A DNA stretch of 7,848 nt, from assembly GCA_002898855.1 (NCBI GenBank), contig BEIR01000047.1, forward strand, positions 1 through 7,848, in the 5' to 3' direction. This document shows positions 5,998 to 7,848 of the stretch, piece by piece. Position 1 is the stretch's first letter. The number at the start of each line of letters is the position of its first letter. The notes beneath the pieces were generated by a model. It had not been told where the DNA came from, searched no databases, and saw only the letters and a program-made list of their open reading frames with translations. A program made the position numbers and the translations under genes. The stretch is from a bacterium HR41 (GTDB lineage Bacteria > Actinomycetota > Thermoleophilia > Solirubrobacterales > Thermoleophilaceae).

Positions 5998-6070
5998 GGG
6001 CCGTTAGCTCAGCTGGGAGAGCGCCGGCTCGACAAGCCGGAGGTCGCTGGTTCGAGCCCAGCACGGCCCA
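5998..6070 (+). tRNA. tRNA-Val (anticodon GAC) with unusual C33
   Basis: A 73-nt cloverleaf: perfect acceptor stem GGGCCGT/ACGGCCC, D stem GCTC/GAGC, anticodon stem CCGGC (6024-6028)/GCCGG (6036-6040), a 5-nt variable loop, and T stem GCTGG/CCAGC around TTCGAGC. The anticodon loop is TCGACAA (6029-6035), so the anticodon is GAC at 6031-6033. The discriminator A73, A35 and C36 all agree with valine identity. Position 33 (6030) is C instead of the near-universal U, and U32 could pair with A38, tightening the loop to five bases. The short variable loop excludes a serine tRNA with anticodon CGA. CCA is not encoded. It reads valine GUC and GUU codons. Confidence 0.93.
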
Positions 6071-6189
6071 CTCGCCTGTTGCGGTCGGTCGGTGAGGTGA
6101 TGCCGGGTTCCGTCGCTTCGTGACCGGGACGCTGGAGCACGTGACGGCGCTGAGCGATCAGGGCGATGGTGTGCAACCGCGTCGCGCGC

Positions 6190-7848
6190 TCAGCGCGTCA
6201 CGCGCCGCTCGACCTCGACGACCTGTTGGAAGGTCGGGCGGTTGATCCAGTGGATGAGCGGCTCGGAGATCGCCCCGAACGGGCGGTGCCACACCGCGTC
6301 GAAGCACCATTGATCGCCGCTCAGGCCGTAGCGCGGACACACCGGGTCGTTGCCGTACAGGTCCGAGTTAGGCACCGCCAGCGCAGCCTCGAGCGCGTCC
6401 AGCAGGCGGTCGCGGCAGCGGCCGACCGTGCCGCCGCGGCTCGTAGTGCCGCCGCAGTAGGTGCGCGAGTAGCGTGCTGCCGCGGCCGGCGGTGGCCGCA
6501 AACCGCGCGTGCCGCGCCGGCCGAGCAGCGTCCGCAGATCCTTCTCGACGTAGTGGTACCAACCGCCGTTGTAGGCCGAACCGAGGTGTTGCCCGGAGGC
6601 GTTCGGCTCGTCGTCGGGGTCGCGAATGGCTTCCAGCTGGCGGAAGAGCCGCTCGCCGAGCACGGGCTCGAAGATCGCGCGCAGAAGGCGCGGCCACCAG
6701 GCGTCCATGATGCGCACAGCCTCCGCGTCCTCGTAAATGCGGTCGCGGTTGCGGTCGATGCGGTGTGCGCCGCTTCTCACCCAAGCGCGCAAGATTGCGA
6801 CGGCGCGGCGCAGCTCGGGGTCGCGGGGCGTGCCGATCACCCGCAGCAGGTAGGGCAGCACCTTCGCTCCCCGCAGATCGACGGTGCCAGCGTCCTCCAT
6901 CGCCGACACCAGTTCGACCAAGTTCGCCTTGCGGCGACCGGCGATAAGACGGCGGATACGGTCGGACAGAAGATCGGAGCGGTAGATCGAGCCGTACGCG
7001 AAGTTGTCGTCGGCGGCCCGGTAACCGCGCGCCTGCTTGTTGTTCCAGTTGGCGAGGAACGCTTGGTCGACGACCTGCGGGTGCTCGCGCATGGGGGTGT
7101 AGCGAGCCGTCCAAAGCTCCGGGTTCCAGTCGCGCCACTCGAAGCGCCCATCGGTCGGTAGGTCCGGCGAGACACCCGGGGCACGCACCGGGTTGTTGCC
7201 GGAGTTGAAGTACGCGATGTGGCGGTGATCGATGTAGAACCAATTGAAGGTGAAGCCGATCTTCGACACTGCTCGCATGAAGTCGCGCGGCGAGCGGATC
7301 CGCCCGGGGTCGTTGAGCGCATCGAAGCCGAGCGCCGAGTCCACTTCGTGGAAGTACGTCGAACGCAGCTGCGTGTAGACGACCGGACGCCCGCGGATCG
7401 TCGCGCGCGCGATCACCAGGCCCAACTTGGTGCGCAGCGTGCGCAGCGTCTCCGAGCCCGGTGGCGTTTGATCGGCGAGGTTCGGGGTCCACGAGTTGCG
7501 CCGCTCGAGCACCTCGAAGGGGAGGCAGCGCCCCCGGTACAGGTAGTGGTCGGAGGCGAGCGTCGGCTGTGAACCGTCCGGCTCGCAGAGCGGCAGCGCG
7601 AACGTGTCGATGATGTCCTGGCCGGCCGACGTTGCGCTCCACGCGTAGTCGCGTCCGCGTCCCAGCAACACGTAGAGCCCGGCACCAGCGAAAGCCACGC
7701 CGCGGGCATCGAGGCCCGGCCCGTGCACCTCGATCTCGTGCAGCAGGTTGGGCACGAAGTACCCGGTCTGCGGTCCCATCACCGCGAGCGGGCGCCCGGA
7801 CTCGGACTCCCGTGCCGACACCAGCAGCGCGTTCGATCCCGGTCGCTG
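6190..7848 (-). CDS. Penicillin acylase family protein (Ntn-hydrolase), C-terminal 552 residues, start outside window
   Basis: The frame is open through the right edge, so the GTG at 7821 is internal and the signal peptide, alpha chain and spacer are not visible. Penicillin acylases are exported amidases that cut themselves to expose an N-terminal Ser on the beta chain. Here GSNALLVSA begins at visible residue 4, putting the nucleophile Ser at residue 5 (7834-7836). The beta chain would be 548 residues, close to the 557 of E. coli penicillin G acylase. AVMGPQTGY matches the penicillin G acylase NGPQFGW segment, SATSAG its STAG segment, and FLANWNNKQARGY gives the oxyanion Asn267. Six cysteines may form disulfides in an exported protein. 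Substrate is unknown: beta-lactam side chains, acyl-homoserine lactones or other N-acyl amides are all possible. The gene converges on tRNA-Val, with 119 nt between. Family secure, specificity open. Confidence 0.93.
   Translation of the reverse strand, partial: QRPGSNALLVSARESESGRPLAVMGPQTGYFVPNLLHEIEVHGPGLDARGVAFAGAGLYVLLGRGRDYAWSATSAGQDIIDTFALPLCEPDGSQPTLASDHYLYRGRCLPFEVLERRNSWTPNLADQTPPGSETLRTLRTKLGLVIARATIRGRPVVYTQLRSTYFHEVDSALGFDALNDPGRIRSPRDFMRAVSKIGFTFNWFYIDHRHIAYFNSGNNPVRAPGVSPDLPTDGRFEWRDWNPELWTARYTPMREHPQVVDQAFLANWNNKQARGYRAADDNFAYGSIYRSDLLSDRIRRLIAGRRKANLVELVSAMEDAGTVDLRGAKVLPYLLRVIGTPRDPELRRAVAILRAWVRSGAHRIDRNRDRIYEDAEAVRIMDAWWPRLLRAIFEPVLGERLFRQLEAIRDPDDEPNASGQHLGSAYNGGWYHYVEKDLRTLLGRRGTRGLRPPPAAAARYSRTYCGGTTSRGGTVGRCRDRLLDALEAALAVPNSDLYGNDPVCPRYGLSGDQWCFDAVWHRPFGAISEPLIHWINRPTFQQVVEVERRVTR

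Noticed and set aside
3695..6064. 789-codon open frame on the minus strand covering acsA and parts of three tRNA genes
   Set aside because: It is antisense to a certain AcsA and runs through tRNA genes. Its protein is Arg/Pro/His-rich with no recognisable domain, as expected from the complement of GC-rich coding sequence.
6185..6197. CGCGC-TCA-GCGCG hairpin with the acylase stop codon in its loop
   Set aside because: Five base pairs in GC-rich sequence without a U-tract; no support for a function.
6166..7161. 331-codon open frame on the plus strand opposite the acylase gene
   Set aside because: The acylase on the minus strand has clear family motifs through the same bases; this frame shows no domain and begins in the intergenic gap without a ribosome binding site.
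7819..7821. GTG as the start of the acylase gene
   Set aside because: The frame stays open to the window edge and encodes the GSNALLV processing site just before this codon, so it is internal.

Overview
The window is GC-rich chromosomal DNA whose codon use, protein families and CCA-less tRNA genes fit a high-GC actinobacterium. My impression from the small hypothetical proteins and the EF-G-like protein is a deep branch such as Thermoleophilia, but this is inference and no marker gene here settles it. Most of the content is housekeeping. I found no CRISPR array, insertion sequence, phage gene or recognisable defence system.

Left part (1-3403, all on the + strand): the 3' two-fifths or more of an elongation factor G-like GTPase gene; a 276-aa protein of unknown function with a four-cysteine zinc-ribbon-like N-terminus, a long disordered linker and a conserved-looking C-terminal domain; a 69-aa basic protein; an RNase HI-type nuclease whose GTG start overlaps the preceding stop by 4 nt; and a small exported lipoprotein with an NTF2-like fold and a Ser/Thr/Gly-rich tail. 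The 276-aa, 69-aa and RNase H genes probably form one transcription unit.

Middle (3404-6070): a 227-nt gene-free stretch with two imperfect hairpins; tRNA-Gly(GCC) on the minus strand and tRNA-Cys(GCA) on the plus strand, divergently transcribed from a 60-nt gap with one -10 box per strand; a full-length acetyl-CoA synthetase gene (acsA) with its own promoter and a strong Shine-Dalgarno site; then tRNA-Val(GAC). The tRNA-Val has C rather than the near-universal U at position 33.

Right part (6190-7848, minus strand): the 3' portion of a penicillin acylase family Ntn-hydrolase, including the predicted autocatalytic Gly-Ser site at the very edge of the window. The rest of the gene lies outside. 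The 119 nt between tRNA-Val and this gene's stop hold nothing I can support.

A recurring TANNNT -10 box precedes every isolated gene or tRNA. Two protein genes have it only 8-9 nt before the ATG with no ribosome binding site, so their mRNAs are predicted to be leaderless. No stretch longer than 300 nt lacks a gene. The genes do not form one pathway. Themes are translation (EF-G-like factor, three tRNAs), RNA/DNA hybrid removal (RNase H), acetate activation (AcsA) and exported proteins (lipoprotein, acylase).
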